DNA from: Leifsonia sp. TF02-11
Lineage (GTDB): Bacteria > Actinomycetota > Actinomycetes > Actinomycetales > Microbacteriaceae
DNA: 64,000 nucleotides
Direction of reading: 5' to 3'
Assembly: GCF_017565305.1 (NCBI RefSeq)
Contig: NZ_JAGEKP010000024.1
Location: forward strand, 186,001 to 250,000
This document shows positions 7,261-16,176 of this stretch, one piece after another. Within the stretch, counting starts at the first letter, position 1, and each line of letters begins with the position of its first letter. Position numbers and translations under genes: made by a program. A model generated the notes under the pieces. The model made no database searches, was not told where the DNA came from, and saw only the letters and a list, made by a program, of their open reading frames with translations.

Positions 7261-8658
7261 TCAGACGCCGAGGTTGAGGTCGACGATCTTGGACGTGCCG
7301 CCGCCGTCGACGAGCGCGGCGGTCCCGTTGCCGGTCAGGTTGTTCGAGGTCACCAGGTAGTCGTTGACGGCCGGGGTGATCTTGACTCCCACCCCGGTCG
7401 GCTTCGCGCTGGGATAGTTGCCGTTCGTGCGAATGGAATTGCCGCTGATGACGGTCCCCGACGCGTTCGAGTCCAGGAGGACGCCGTAGCCTCCCGCTGC
7501 CCCCTGGCCGTTGAGGCTGATGTCGCTGCCCACGATCGTCCACGCACCGGATTCGGCGAAGATCCCCGAGCCGAAGCCGTTGAACATCTTGCAACCGGAC
7601 ACGGTGACGTTCGACGGATGGAGGATGGCCCCCGGGTGCACGCGGAGCAGGCAGCCGTCGGGATGGCCGGCCTGGCCGTCGAATCCGGAGTTGCTGAACC
7701 AGGTGTCCTGGAAGGTGATGACATAGACCCCGTTCTGCTTGATCTCGACATTGTGGCGGTACGACCCGTCGAGCACGGCTTGGTTGAAGATGATCTCGCG
7801 GTTCGCCGAGCCGCCGAGGGTGTCGTCGATGAGCACGTTGGTGCCGTTGAGGTAGCAGAGGAACTCGTCGAAGTAGACTCCGCCGACACCGCCGCCGACA
7901 TGGACCCCGATCGGCGTGAACGAGCAGAGCGTGCCGCCGGTGATCCAGATGTCGGCGCCGACCTGGTTGCCCCAGCAGGTGATCCCCTTGTTCTGGGCGA
8001 GGATCTTGCAGTTCTCCATCACGACGATCGTGAAGTCGTGGAAGCTGAACGAGTCCCACAGGTTGTTCGGGGACGAGTACACCCGCGAGACGGCGTGCAC
8101 ATTGCAGATGCGCATGTCCTGCACACCGTCCATGGCGAGCGCCGCGCCGCTGGTCTTCGTGACCGTGGAGACGATGGCGAAGTCCTCGAACAACCCGTTC
8201 GCCACGAGCGGTGCCGAACTGGACGGGCGGGCGACCCGGAGGATGTCGCCTGCGGCGAAGGCGCACGCGATCACGCTCGATGCCCCTTCGCCCGCGACGG
8301 TCATGCTCGCGCCGGAGATCAGCAGCGTGGATGTCGTCTTGTAGGTGCCCGACGGCAGGTACACCGTCCCGCCGCCCGCCGCTTGAGCCGCTGTGATCGC
8401 GCTCTGGATGGCGGCGGTGTCGTCGTGAGTCCCGTTCCCGGCGGCACCGTAGTCCTGGACGTTGAAGACGACGGTGGAGCCGCCGCCGGCGGCGCGCGGC
8501 TTGGGCTTGGGCGGGGGCGCGGCGACCGCAGGGTCCGCCGCGACGACGGGGACGAGGGCGGCGGCGGCCGCGAGGCCTCCCACCGCGGCGTGGCCGAGGA
8601 AGGTCCGGCGGCCGGGGCCTACGGACGTCTCGGCTGGGGGCGTCGTCGATCGTTTCAT
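7261..8658 (-). CDS. TAT-exported right-handed beta-helix protein (pectate-lyase-3-like)
   Basis: Secreted polysaccharide-active or structural beta-helix protein of 465 residues. The N-terminus has a twin-arginine signal (GRRTFLGHAAVGGLAAAAALV), with cleavage likely near AVAA before a Pro/Lys-rich linker. Mature residues start with the FNVQDYGAAGNGTHDDTAAIQ signature of the pectate-lyase-superfamily 3 / GH28-like fold, followed by repeated short beta-helix coils. No single catalytic motif can be assigned, so pectinase, rhamnogalacturonase or epimerase activity are all possible. GGAGG lies just before the ATG. Last gene of the ABC importer operon, 86 bases after the esterase gene, which suggests action on the imported glycan. 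Confidence 0.82.
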   Translation of the reverse strand: MKRSTTPPAETSVGPGRRTFLGHAAVGGLAAAAALVPVVAADPAVAAPPPKPKPRAAGGGSTVVFNVQDYGAAGNGTHDDTAAIQSAITAAQAAGGGTVYLPSGTYKTTSTLLISGASMTVAGEGASSVIACAFAAGDILRVARPSSSAPLVANGLFEDFAIVSTVTKTSGAALAMDGVQDMRICNVHAVSRVYSSPNNLWDSFSFHDFTIVVMENCKILAQNKGITCWGNQVGADIWITGGTLCSFTPIGVHVGGGVGGVYFDEFLCYLNGTNVLIDDTLGGSANREIIFNQAVLDGSYRHNVEIKQNGVYVITFQDTWFSNSGFDGQAGHPDGCLLRVHPGAILHPSNVTVSGCKMFNGFGSGIFAESGAWTIVGSDISLNGQGAAGGYGVLLDSNASGTVISGNSIRTNGNYPSAKPTGVGVKITPAVNDYLVTSNNLTGNGTAALVDGGGTSKIVDLNLGV

Positions 8659-8744
8659 TACTCCTCCTCGAGTGCTGGTTCCGTTGGTCGGTGGTGCAGT
8701 GGAGCGATGGAGCGGTGGTGGTGCGGTGCTGCCGTGCGGCGCGC

Positions 8745-9671
8745 TCAGCTCGCGAGCGCCGCCCGGAGATAGGCGAGCCGATCGGCGATCGCGCGCTGGG
8801 CGGTTGTCGTCGCCGCGAGCCCGTCGAAGCCGTGGAACGCGCCGGCCCAGACATGCGCCTCCACGGGGACGCCCGCCCGACTGAGCCGGGCCACGAAGTC
8901 CAGCTCCTCGTCGCGGAACAGGTCGACCTGCCCGATCTCGACGAACGTCGGCGGGAACCCGCTCAGCTCGGTCGCCCGCGCGGCCGCCGCCTCCGGTGGC
9001 ACCGGATCGGTGCCCGCGAGATAGAGCTCCCAGCTCAGCAGGTTCGACGGCCGGTCCCAGAAGTGGGCCGCGTCGAGCTCGAATGTGGAGGGCTGCTCGT
9101 TGCGGTCGTCGAGTTGCGGCTGCACCAGTACAAGAGCATCAGGGAGACGTCCGCCGCGCTCGATGAGGCGCAGCGTGAGGCCGGCCGAGAGGGCACCTCC
9201 TGCGCTTCCGCCCATCAGCACGACGCGCCCCGGGTCGCCGACGGCGCCGGCGACCGTGCTCTCCCAGACGGCGTGGATGTCGTCCAGCGCGGCCGGGTAG
9301 GGGTGCTCGGGGGCGAGGCGGTAGTCGGGGATGACCATGGTGCACGCGAGTGCCGAGGCGAAGCCGGCGTTGACGCCGAGCACCGATCGATGGCTTCCGG
9401 CGATCAGGCCGCCGCCGTGGACGTTCACGACGGTGCCTCTGACCGGCACGCCGTCGGGCGGCCGGACGACCAGGACGCGCACGCCGGCGAGCTCGCGCTC
9501 GTCGATGCGTGCCCCTGTCGCCTCGGCGACCTCGGCCGGCGACTCCTCGTACTCCGCCATCGCCTCGCGCAGTCGGGCGATGCCCTCGAGCCCGTCCAGG
9601 AACGGCCGGGTCGCCTCCTCGGCGGGGAGGTGCGCCGCGAGCTCGGCGGCGATCGGCGGCCGGGGGCTCAC
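8745..9671 (-). CDS. Alpha/beta hydrolase (hormone-sensitive-lipase-type esterase)
   Basis: Serine esterase of 308 residues. Oxyanion motif HGGG is in VNVHGGGLIAGSHRS, YRLAPEHPYPAALDD follows, the nucleophile elbow is GGSAGGA, and the acid and base are probably the Asp in QVDLFRDEE and the His in GAFHGFDG. These are hallmarks of the HSL/alpha-beta hydrolase 3 family, which removes short acyl groups. The GTG start overlaps the upstream permease stop (GTGA). In this sugar-import operon it probably deacetylates imported or exported glycan; no signal peptide is present, so it is cytoplasmic. Confidence 0.9.
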   Translation of the reverse strand: MSPRPPIAAELAAHLPAEEATRPFLDGLEGIARLREAMAEYEESPAEVAEATGARIDERELAGVRVLVVRPPDGVPVRGTVVNVHGGGLIAGSHRSVLGVNAGFASALACTMVIPDYRLAPEHPYPAALDDIHAVWESTVAGAVGDPGRVVLMGGSAGGALSAGLTLRLIERGGRLPDALVLVQPQLDDRNEQPSTFELDAAHFWDRPSNLLSWELYLAGTDPVPPEAAAARATELSGFPPTFVEIGQVDLFRDEELDFVARLSRAGVPVEAHVWAGAFHGFDGLAATTTAQRAIADRLAYLRAALAS

Positions 9672-10573
9672 TTGAGCGCTCCCGCGACCATGCCCTGGGT
9701 GATCTGGCGGTTGAAGAGCACGAAGAGCAGGAACGGCAGGGCGGCCGACAGCAGGAGGCCGGCCGCGATGATCGCGTCCTGCACCAGTGTGGGGTTCTGG
9801 ACGCTCTGCCGCAGGAGGGTGATAGCGACGGGGAGCGTGCGGTGCTCCGGGCTCGACATGATCAGCAGCGAGAACAGCAGCTCGTTCCACAGCCCGAGGA
9901 AGGTGAACGTGCCGAGCGTGATAAACGCCGGGCGGGCCAGCGGCACGGCGATGCTCCGGAAGACCCGGAACGGCGACGCCCCGTCGATGCGGGCGGACTC
10001 GACGAGCTCGCGCGGGATGGCCAGGAAGAACGTGGCCATCATGTAGACGCCCGCCGGGATGCTCAGCCCGACGTAGAGCAGGATGAGCCCCGGGTAGCTG
10101 TCCACCAGGCCGAGGTCGAGGATGACCTTGAAGATCGGCGGGATGAGCACCGTCACCGGCAGCACCATGATGATCATGATCAGCCGCAGCAGGAACGCCC
10201 GGAACGGAAAGCGCAGGAAGGCGAACGCGAAGCCCGACATGCAGCCCAGGATCACGGTGATGACGGTGCCGGCCCCCACGGTGATCACGCTGTTGACGAA
10301 GGAGATGCCCAGATCGCCCGAGAGCGCCGTGACGAAGTTCTGGATCGTCGGCGGGATCGGCAGGCCGAGCTTGTTGTCGACGTAGTCCTGGGGCGTCTTC
10401 AACGACGTGAACGCCATGAACACGAACGGGTAGATCGTCGAAGCCGCGATGGCGGCGCAGACCACGACGACCGTGAAGCGGGCGGGCGAGAGCCGGCGGC
10501 GGCGACGCCGGGCGGGCGCAGGCGCGGGCACGACGTCTTCGACGACCTCGCGCGGAGGGTGGAGTGCGGTCAC
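9668..10573 (-). CDS. Sugar ABC transporter permease, MalG/LacG type
   Basis: Inner-membrane permease of 301 residues with six predicted membrane spans. A cytoplasmic Pro/Arg-rich N-terminus precedes span 1 ([23 protein letters not shown]). The coupling loop with the EAA motif is ELVESARIDGASPFRVFRSIAVPLARPA, and the C-terminus ends in the typical TQGMVAGALK. It pairs with the next upstream permease and the lipoprotein encoded further upstream. The GTG start overlaps the stop of the MalF-type gene. No ATPase gene is found nearby, so a shared MsiK-type ATPase elsewhere is likely to power it. Confidence 0.93.
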   Translation of the reverse strand: MTALHPPREVVEDVVPAPAPARRRRRRLSPARFTVVVVCAAIAASTIYPFVFMAFTSLKTPQDYVDNKLGLPIPPTIQNFVTALSGDLGISFVNSVITVGAGTVITVILGCMSGFAFAFLRFPFRAFLLRLIMIIMVLPVTVLIPPIFKVILDLGLVDSYPGLILLYVGLSIPAGVYMMATFFLAIPRELVESARIDGASPFRVFRSIAVPLARPAFITLGTFTFLGLWNELLFSLLIMSSPEHRTLPVAITLLRQSVQNPTLVQDAIIAAGLLLSAALPFLLFVLFNRQITQGMVAGALK

Positions 10574-11529
10574 AGCGGAGTCCCTGAATCGTCGAACATG
10601 TTCTCTCCGCGCCGGCGCGACAGCCGCAGGAAGATCACGAGGAGGACGCCGATCAGCAGGAAGAGCGTGATGCCGATGGCGGTCGCGTATCCGGGCGCCC
10701 CGTAGCGGAACGCCTGGTTGTAGATGAAGAGGTCGACCGTCGTCGACGAGTAGCCGGGACCGCCCTGCGAGAACGCGTAGCCGAGCACGATGGCCGAGGA
10801 GAATGCCATGATCACGACCATGACCGTCCAGTACTCCACGACACCGCGAACGGACGGGACGGTGACGTACCAGAAGCGCTGCATCCAGTTGGCGCCGTCG
10901 ATCCTGGCCGCCTCGTAGAGGCTCTCGTCGACCGACGACAGCCCGGCGCTGAACAGCAGCACGCCGAGTCCGAACGTCGACCAGATGAGCATTCCGGCGA
11001 CGATCCACATGACCAGGCCGGTGTCCACCGTCCAGTTGACGGCCAGCGCGCCGAGACCGAGGGACCGCAGCACGATGTTCAGCGGCCCGTCCGGTCCGAG
11101 GATGATCACGAAGAGCACGCCGATCACGGCCGGCGAGACCAGCACGGGCAGCACGTACGAGATCTTGAAGAACGACGCCCCGGGGATGCGGTCGTGGATG
11201 ACCGCGGCCAGCAGCAGCGGGCCGAGGATCCAGATCGGGGCGAGCAGAAGGATCTTGCCCGTGTTGCCGAGCGCGGTCAGCAGCACGGGGTCGTTGAACA
11301 TCCGGACGAAGTTGTCGAACCCGTTGAAGACGGGCTGCCGAATTCCGTCCCACTGCGTGAAGGCGATGAACGAACCCTGGAAGACCGGCCAGACCCGGAG
11401 CAGGGCGATGATGAGCAACGAGGGTCCGAGGAACAGCGCGAGCGTCCAGAAGGACGAGTACTTGCGCACCCGGCGCCGGCCGGTCACCGGTCCGGCCCGC
11501 CCGGCTGTTCTCGTGGTCGTGCTCACCAT
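10570..11529 (-). CDS. Sugar ABC transporter permease, MalF/LacF type
   Basis: Partner permease of 319 residues. Six spans are visible, the first at about residues 30-50 (LALFLGPSLLIIALLRVWPVF), and the EAA loop is SLYEAARIDGANWMQRFWYVTVPSVRG. QGGPGYSSTTVDLFIYNQAF is a typical CUT1-family segment. GGAGGACAGGACG before the ATG gives a good ribosome site; a GTG one codon later is also possible. It follows the binding-protein gene closely and overlaps the MalG-type gene, so the importer components are co-expressed. Confidence 0.93.
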   Translation of the reverse strand: MVSTTTRTAGRAGPVTGRRRVRKYSSFWTLALFLGPSLLIIALLRVWPVFQGSFIAFTQWDGIRQPVFNGFDNFVRMFNDPVLLTALGNTGKILLLAPIWILGPLLLAAVIHDRIPGASFFKISYVLPVLVSPAVIGVLFVIILGPDGPLNIVLRSLGLGALAVNWTVDTGLVMWIVAGMLIWSTFGLGVLLFSAGLSSVDESLYEAARIDGANWMQRFWYVTVPSVRGVVEYWTVMVVIMAFSSAIVLGYAFSQGGPGYSSTTVDLFIYNQAFRYGAPGYATAIGITLFLLIGVLLVIFLRLSRRRGENMFDDSGTPL

Positions 11530-11544
11530 CGTCCTGTCCTCCCT

Positions 11545-12864
11545 CTACTTCGCCATCAGGACCGGGAACTGCTGCGCGCGCGAATCCTCGGTCGCCTGCA
11601 GGGCATCCTTCAACGTCGTCTGGCCGAGCATGACCAGCTCGAGTTGATTCTGATAGATGTCGTTCGTCTTGGAGTCCTGCATGTTGTGGACGGGGAGGAA
11701 CGTCTTCTCGCCCTTCTTCAGCATGTCGACCAGTCCGGTCGCACCAGGGTGGTCCTTGAGGAACGCGTCGAAGCTGACGCCGGTGTTGTTAGGGAAGTAG
11801 CCGGCCTTGTCGAGCCGCTCCTGCTGGAACTTGGCGCCCTCCTGGAACAGTGCGAGCTCGGCGGCGAGCTTCTTGTGCTGCGAGAACGAGGTCACCGCCC
11901 AGACGTTCATCGCGCCCGCGGGCAGGAACTCCGGGGTGCGGGTGTTCTCGACCGACGGGATGAACTTGATGTACTGGCCGATCTTCGGGTCCTGCATGTA
12001 GGCGAACTGGCTGTAGATGGTGAACTGCATCGCCGCCTTGCCGTCCTGGAACTTCTGGAAGCCGTCCGGGTACCACGGAGTCGCCGGCATGTTCGGGTCG
12101 AAGCATTTGCCGTCGACCAGCTTCATGACGCCCTCGGCCGCGTCGGAGAAGGCCGGCTTGTTGAAGGGCGCCGTGTAGGTCGAGTTCTTCTGCGCCTGGG
12201 CGATGCTGGCCGACCCTGCGTACAAGGTCGAGGTGGTCCAGCCGCTGAGGTAGCCCTCCTTGTTGCCGCCGCCGATCGGGGTGATCCCCGCGGCGTTCAG
12301 CGCAGTGCAGGCCTTGAGCAGCTGATCGGTCGACGTGGGCGGATCGTCGGGGTTGAGACCGGCCTGCTCGAACAGCTTGCTGTTGTACGAGATGCCGAGA
12401 CCCTGGAGACCGATCGGCACGCCGTAGGTCTTGTCGTCGAAGGTGGTGCCCTCCCAGCCGGTGAGGCTCTTGCGCTCGGCGGCGGAGATGTACTTGTCGA
12501 TCGGCGCCAGCGAGGGCTTGAGCGTGAGCACGTCGCCCCACGCCCAGATCATGATGAGGTCGGGGCCCTTCTTGGACTGCGCCGCCGCCTGCATGAGCTG
12601 GTGGATGGCGGAGGGATCGGCGGGCTGGGCGATGCGGTCGACCTTCACTCCGGGGTGCGCCTTGGCGAACTCCGCGTCGACTTTGTCCATCACCGCCTTC
12701 CAGTTCTTGTCGCTTCCGACCAGCAGGTCCCAGACCTTGATCGTGCCCGTCGAGGCTCCGTCGTCGCCGTTCGCGGACGACCCGGACTGGGCGCAGGCGG
12801 CGAGACCGAAGACGACGGCGGCCGCGGCGGCGATCGACAATGATCGCCTCATCGTGCGTTGCAT
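11545..12864 (-). CDS. Sugar ABC transporter substrate-binding lipoprotein
   Basis: Extracellular solute receptor of 439 residues, family 1 (CUT1). The signal peptide ends in a lipobox, FGLAACAQ, so Cys is lipidated and the protein is tethered to the outer face of the membrane. The mature part begins with STGTIKVWDLLVGSDKNW and has the hinge-type segments LIMIWAWGDV, ISYNSKLFEQAGLNPDDPPTSTDQ and NVWAVTSFSQHKKLAAE. The ATG at 12864 follows GGAG by 5 bases; an alternative start 4 codons later is possible. First transport gene after the sugar-acid dehydratase, suggesting import of an acidic or acyl-modified sugar, though the ligand is unknown. Confidence 0.93.
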   Translation of the reverse strand: MQRTMRRSLSIAAAAAVVFGLAACAQSGSSANGDDGASTGTIKVWDLLVGSDKNWKAVMDKVDAEFAKAHPGVKVDRIAQPADPSAIHQLMQAAAQSKKGPDLIMIWAWGDVLTLKPSLAPIDKYISAAERKSLTGWEGTTFDDKTYGVPIGLQGLGISYNSKLFEQAGLNPDDPPTSTDQLLKACTALNAAGITPIGGGNKEGYLSGWTTSTLYAGSASIAQAQKNSTYTAPFNKPAFSDAAEGVMKLVDGKCFDPNMPATPWYPDGFQKFQDGKAAMQFTIYSQFAYMQDPKIGQYIKFIPSVENTRTPEFLPAGAMNVWAVTSFSQHKKLAAELALFQEGAKFQQERLDKAGYFPNNTGVSFDAFLKDHPGATGLVDMLKKGEKTFLPVHNMQDSKTNDIYQNQLELVMLGQTTLKDALQATEDSRAQQFPVLMAK

Positions 12865-12911
12865 TCCGACTCCATTTCTGTGGGGTTCGACTCGCGGGGG
12901 TGTGCGAGAAG

Positions 12912-14093
12912 TCAGTGCGAGGAGATGCCCGCCGTCAGCGGGGTACCGTCGCGGCGTTCCCACCCGACGGCGAAAAGATTGAAGGTGGCGCCGTTGCTCG
13001 GATGCTCGGCGGCGCGCTCCCGATCGAGCCGGACTCCCAGTCCCGGCCGCTCCGGTACGGAGAAGCCGCCGCTCACGGCGTCGACGGTCAACGGGGCGTC
13101 GACGAGGTCGAGCACCCAGGAATCCGCGAAGTCGTTGAAGTGCTCCAGGATCTGGAAGTTGGGCGTCGCGACGCCGAGGTGGACGTTGGCGGCCGTACCG
13201 ACCGGACCGCAGACGTTGTGCGGGGCCACCGGGACGTTGTAGGCGGACGCCCAGGCTGCGACCCGACGCAGACCAGTGAAGCCGCCGAAGTGCGTCATGT
13301 CCACCTGGACGGTGTCGACGAGGCCTTCCTCCAGCAGCGGTGCGAGCTCCTCCAGTTCGTGGATCCGCTCGCCCGTCGCGATGGGAAGGCGGGTGGAGCG
13401 GCGCACGTTGCGGAGGCCGTGCACATTCCCCGGGGGCACCGGCTCCTCGATCCAGGTCGGCGCGAGGTGCTCGAGCGCTGCAGCGGCGCGGATGGCCGTC
13501 GCAGAGCGGAACCGGCCGTGCATCTCCACCATGATCTGCACGTCGTCGCCGACGGCCTCGCGCACCGCGGACACGATGGTCACGGAGCGCCGCAGCTCTG
13601 CCTCGCTCAGCTCCGCCGTCGCCGCACCGAACGGGTCGAGCTTGAGGCCGCGGTAGCCGCGCGCCACCACGGTCCGGGCGAGCTCGGCGATGGTCTCCGG
13701 CTCGCGATCGCCCTGGTACCAGCCGTTCGCGTACGCGGGCACCGTGTCGCGGAACCGGCCGCCGAGCAGCCTCCACACCGGCTGGCCGCAGGCCTGCCCG
13801 ATGAGGTCCCAGCACGCGATGTCGATCGCCGCGAGGGCGGACTGCGCGACCTCGCCTGCCCTGCCGTACTCCTTCCAGAGCACGCCGCCGGCGATCCTCT
13901 CCACGTCGAAGGGGTCGGATCCGATCACGTACCGGTCGCCAAGTTCGCTGATGGCCGCGAGAAGCGTCTCGGTCTTGTTCACCATCCGTACCTCACCGAC
14001 CCCGACCCGGCCATCGTCCGTCTCGAGTTCGACGAACGTCAGTTCACGCCATGGCGTGCCGACGACGGTCGTGACGATCTGCGTAATCTTCAT
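12912..14093 (-). CDS. Enolase-superfamily sugar-acid dehydratase (mandelate racemase subgroup)
   Basis: Predicted to remove water from an aldonate to give a 2-keto-3-deoxy acid. The 393 residues show the two-domain enolase-superfamily pattern. In the barrel are GLKLDPFG, the metal ligand in MVEMHGRF, IEEPVPPGNV, ATGERIHE, DMTHFGGFTG and APHNVCGPV. The KxDPFG plus HGRF plus EEPVPP set resembles gluconate/galactonate dehydratases more than mandelate racemase, but the exact epimer cannot be read from sequence. GAGGG precedes the ATG. Its promoter carries an operator core also found before the divergent oxidoreductase gene, so it is probably under the adjacent FadR-type regulator. Confidence 0.88.
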   Translation of the reverse strand: MKITQIVTTVVGTPWRELTFVELETDDGRVGVGEVRMVNKTETLLAAISELGDRYVIGSDPFDVERIAGGVLWKEYGRAGEVAQSALAAIDIACWDLIGQACGQPVWRLLGGRFRDTVPAYANGWYQGDREPETIAELARTVVARGYRGLKLDPFGAATAELSEAELRRSVTIVSAVREAVGDDVQIMVEMHGRFRSATAIRAAAALEHLAPTWIEEPVPPGNVHGLRNVRRSTRLPIATGERIHELEELAPLLEEGLVDTVQVDMTHFGGFTGLRRVAAWASAYNVPVAPHNVCGPVGTAANVHLGVATPNFQILEHFNDFADSWVLDLVDAPLTVDAVSGGFSVPERPGLGVRLDRERAAEHPSNGATFNLFAVGWERRDGTPLTAGISSH

Positions 14094-14142
14094 CGATTCA
14101 CCCTCGTGTCTCTCGGAGGGCATCAGCGCCCTCTAGCCGAAA

Positions 14143-14171
14143 GTATCAGATAGGTTGAGCGCGAAAGTCAA
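14143..14171 (-). promoter_or_regulatory. Promoter and operator of the dehydratase-transporter operon
   Basis: On the minus strand TTGACT (14171-14166) and TGATAC (14148-14143) are separated by 17 bases, a good sigma-70-type promoter. The core TATCTGATA (14152-14144) overlaps the -10 box and is preceded by CAACC, giving CAACCTATCTGATA. The same CAACCTATC(A/T)GATA string is in the promoter of the divergent oxidoreductase operon. Likely binding site of the GntR protein encoded between them. Confidence 0.72.
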
Positions 14172-14234
14172 CATCGAATTTCCCACGAACCCATCGGCGG
14201 GCGCGCAGAAGCGATCAGGCCGCACGTGAGGAGG

Positions 14235-14957
14235 TCAGCGGAGGGCGGCCGTCAGGTCGCGCTCCGTGCTGCGGAGATGGGCCCGCATCGCCGCGCCGGC
14301 GCCCGCTTCGTCACGCCGTTCGACGCACTCGAGGATCGCGGCGTGCTGGTCGCAGACCTCGTCGAGCCGCCGGCCGAGCCGCTCGTGGCCGAGCACGCTC
14401 TGCACGCGCGAGGAGCGCTGGGAGTCCGACAGCTCCTCGATCAGGATCGTGAGCATCTGATTGCCGCTCGCCGCGGCGAGCAGCTCATGGAACTGGATGT
14501 CGGCCTCGCTGAACTCGGCCGGCTCGTCCACCGTGCGCCGCATGTCGTCGATAGCGGCCTGCATCGCGACGATGCTCGCCCTGCTGGCGTTGCGCGCCGC
14601 CAGCACGGCGACCTGCACCTCGATGGCCTGGCGCACCTCCAGCAAGTCCAGCAGCGCACGCGGGTCGCGGCGGATGGCGGTGCGGAAGAAGTCTCCGACC
14701 CCCTTGCCGTTGGGGGCCGCGACCACGGGCTTCCTGCCGTTGTGCACCTCGATGAGACCGCGGGCGCTCAGCTGCCGCATGCCCTCCCTGACGGTGAGCC
14801 TGCTCACGCCGAGGTCCGCGGCGAGCGATCCCTCCGACGGCAGCTCGTGGCCGGGCTCCAGCTCCTCGAACACCAGCTGCTCGACGCGCTCGACGACGCG
14901 CCGCATCGCGCCGCTGGAAGACTCGGGCCGCTCGCCCTTCGCCGTGGTCTCACTCAT
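14235..14957 (-). CDS. GntR family regulator, FadR/FCD subfamily, of sugar region 1
   Basis: Regulator of 240 residues. Winged-helix domain (about residues 15-85) with LAADLGVSRLTVREGMRQLSARGLIEV; FCD ligand domain with LLEVRQAIEVQVAVLAARNAS, ADIQFHELLAAASGNQML and DQHAAILECVERRD, which carry the usual Asp/His metal positions of the family. FCD regulators often sense sugar acids, which fits the neighbouring sugar-acid dehydratase. AGGGGA precedes the ATG. Identical operator cores flank the gene on both sides, inside the promoters of the dehydratase/importer operon and of the oxidoreductase/alpha-galactosidase operon, so it probably represses both; effect on its own gene is uncertain. Confidence 0.9.
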   Translation of the reverse strand: MSETTAKGERPESSSGAMRRVVERVEQLVFEELEPGHELPSEGSLAADLGVSRLTVREGMRQLSARGLIEVHNGRKPVVAAPNGKGVGDFFRTAIRRDPRALLDLLEVRQAIEVQVAVLAARNASRASIVAMQAAIDDMRRTVDEPAEFSEADIQFHELLAAASGNQMLTILIEELSDSQRSSRVQSVLGHERLGRRLDEVCDQHAAILECVERRDEAGAGAAMRAHLRSTERDLTAALR

Positions 14958-15028
14958 ATCGGATCCCCTGTTCGAGATTCTCACCAGGGTAGAACGCCTC
15001 GCTACCCGACGCGACGGAATATTGCCCC

Positions 15029-15056
15029 TTGACGCTTCCAACCTATCAGATAGAGT
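15029..15056 (+). promoter_or_regulatory. Promoter and operator of the oxidoreductase/alpha-galactosidase operon
   Basis: TTGACG (15029-15034) and TAGAGT (15051-15056) are spaced by 16 bases. The perfect palindrome CTATCAGATAG (15043-15053) fills the space before and into the -10 box, and is preceded by CAAC as at the dehydratase promoter. A repressor bound here would block polymerase directly. Confidence 0.75.
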
Positions 15057-15108
15057 TTGCTTGCCGAGGTCGCACAGCGCGCCTCGAATCCGTTCTCGAG
15101 GAGGAGAA

Positions 15109-16176
15109 ATGAGCGACCGACGACCCCTGACCGCAGCCGTGATCGGGGCCGGAGCCGGGGGCACCCTGAGCATCGACGCACTCATCGCATCCGACGACTT
15201 CCAGCTGGTCGCCGTCGCGGACATGAGCGAAGCAGCGCTCGAGCGGGTGCGCGCGAAGGACCCGGGCATCCAGACGTTCACCAGCGCCGAGGAGATGTTC
15301 GCCGCGCGCCCCACGGATGTCGTCTGCGTGTCGACCTACGCCCCGACCCACCTGCCGCTGACCCGGGCGGCCCTGGATATCCCCGGACTCTCGGGGCTGC
15401 TCGTCGAGAAGCCCCTCGGCGACACCACGGCCGCCGGCCGCGAGATCCTCGGCCTGATCAAGGCGGCCGGCCTTCCGGTCGTCGTGCCGCACGGCCTGAT
15501 GGCCCAGGCGGCCGCCCTCGAGATCGTCGAGCGGGTGCGCCGCGGAGACATCGGCGCACTCCGCCTGGTCGAGATCGAGTGCACCAGCTGGGACATCATC
15601 AACGCGGGCATCCACTGGCTGCAGTTCTTCGTCTCGCTCACCGGCGGCGAGCCGGTGGAGTTCGTACTGGCCGCGGCGGACAGTTCCACGCGCACCTTCC
15701 GCGACGGGATGCAGGTCGAGACCGACGCCGTCACCCTGGCCCGCACCGCCTCCGGCGTGCGTGTCGTCATGCACACCGGCGACTTCGTGCCGATGTCGCG
15801 CAACGACACGGTCGCGCTGTTCCGCATCGTCGGCGACGACGGCTTCATCGAGTTCGGCGCCTACGAGGGCCACTACATCCTCGTGACGGCGGACAACCCC
15901 CGCGTGCGCTTCGACGTCACGCCCTTCGAGGTGAGCGGCCACCAGCGACACCTGGAGTTCCTGGCCGAGCAGATCGCGTCGGGGACCCGCGACTACAGCA
16001 TCCCCGACTCCTCGCTCCAGGCGCTGGAGGTCGTGGAGGCCGCCTACCGCTCCGCTCGCGAGCACGGGACCGTCCTCCTCCCGGTCGACGGCACCCAGCC
16101 GGCGCGCCCCGACGACTGGAACCCGGGCGCCCCCTACTCGGGCACCGGCGGCGGACGCAACGGACGGGAGCTCTGA
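15109..16176 (+). CDS. Gfo/Idh/MocA family oxidoreductase
   Basis: NAD(P)-dependent sugar oxidoreductase of 355 residues. N-terminal Rossmann fold begins AAVIGAGAGGTLSIDAL; the family motif EKP occurs in LLVEKPLGDTT at about residues 103-113. The C-terminal sheet domain (from about 125) has INAGIHWLQFFVSLTGG in the place where relatives carry the catalytic His. A strong GAGGAGGAG precedes the ATG. First gene of a three-gene operon with a second family member and an alpha-galactosidase, overlapping the next gene by one base (TGATG). Substrate is unknown; oxidation or epimerisation at C3 by paired Gfo/Idh proteins before glycoside cleavage is one possibility. Confidence 0.87.
   Translation: MSDRRPLTAAVIGAGAGGTLSIDALIASDDFQLVAVADMSEAALERVRAKDPGIQTFTSAEEMFAARPTDVVCVSTYAPTHLPLTRAALDIPGLSGLLVEKPLGDTTAAGREILGLIKAAGLPVVVPHGLMAQAAALEIVERVRRGDIGALRLVEIECTSWDIINAGIHWLQFFVSLTGGEPVEFVLAAADSSTRTFRDGMQVETDAVTLARTASGVRVVMHTGDFVPMSRNDTVALFRIVGDDGFIEFGAYEGHYILVTADNPRVRFDVTPFEVSGHQRHLEFLAEQIASGTRDYSIPDSSLQALEVVEAAYRSAREHGTVLLPVDGTQPARPDDWNPGAPYSGTGGGRNGREL

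Noticed and set aside
11545-13815. 756-codon reading of the first binding-protein gene
   Set aside because: The extra N-terminal part overlaps the enolase-family gene in another frame; the lipoprotein signal peptide begins at 12864.
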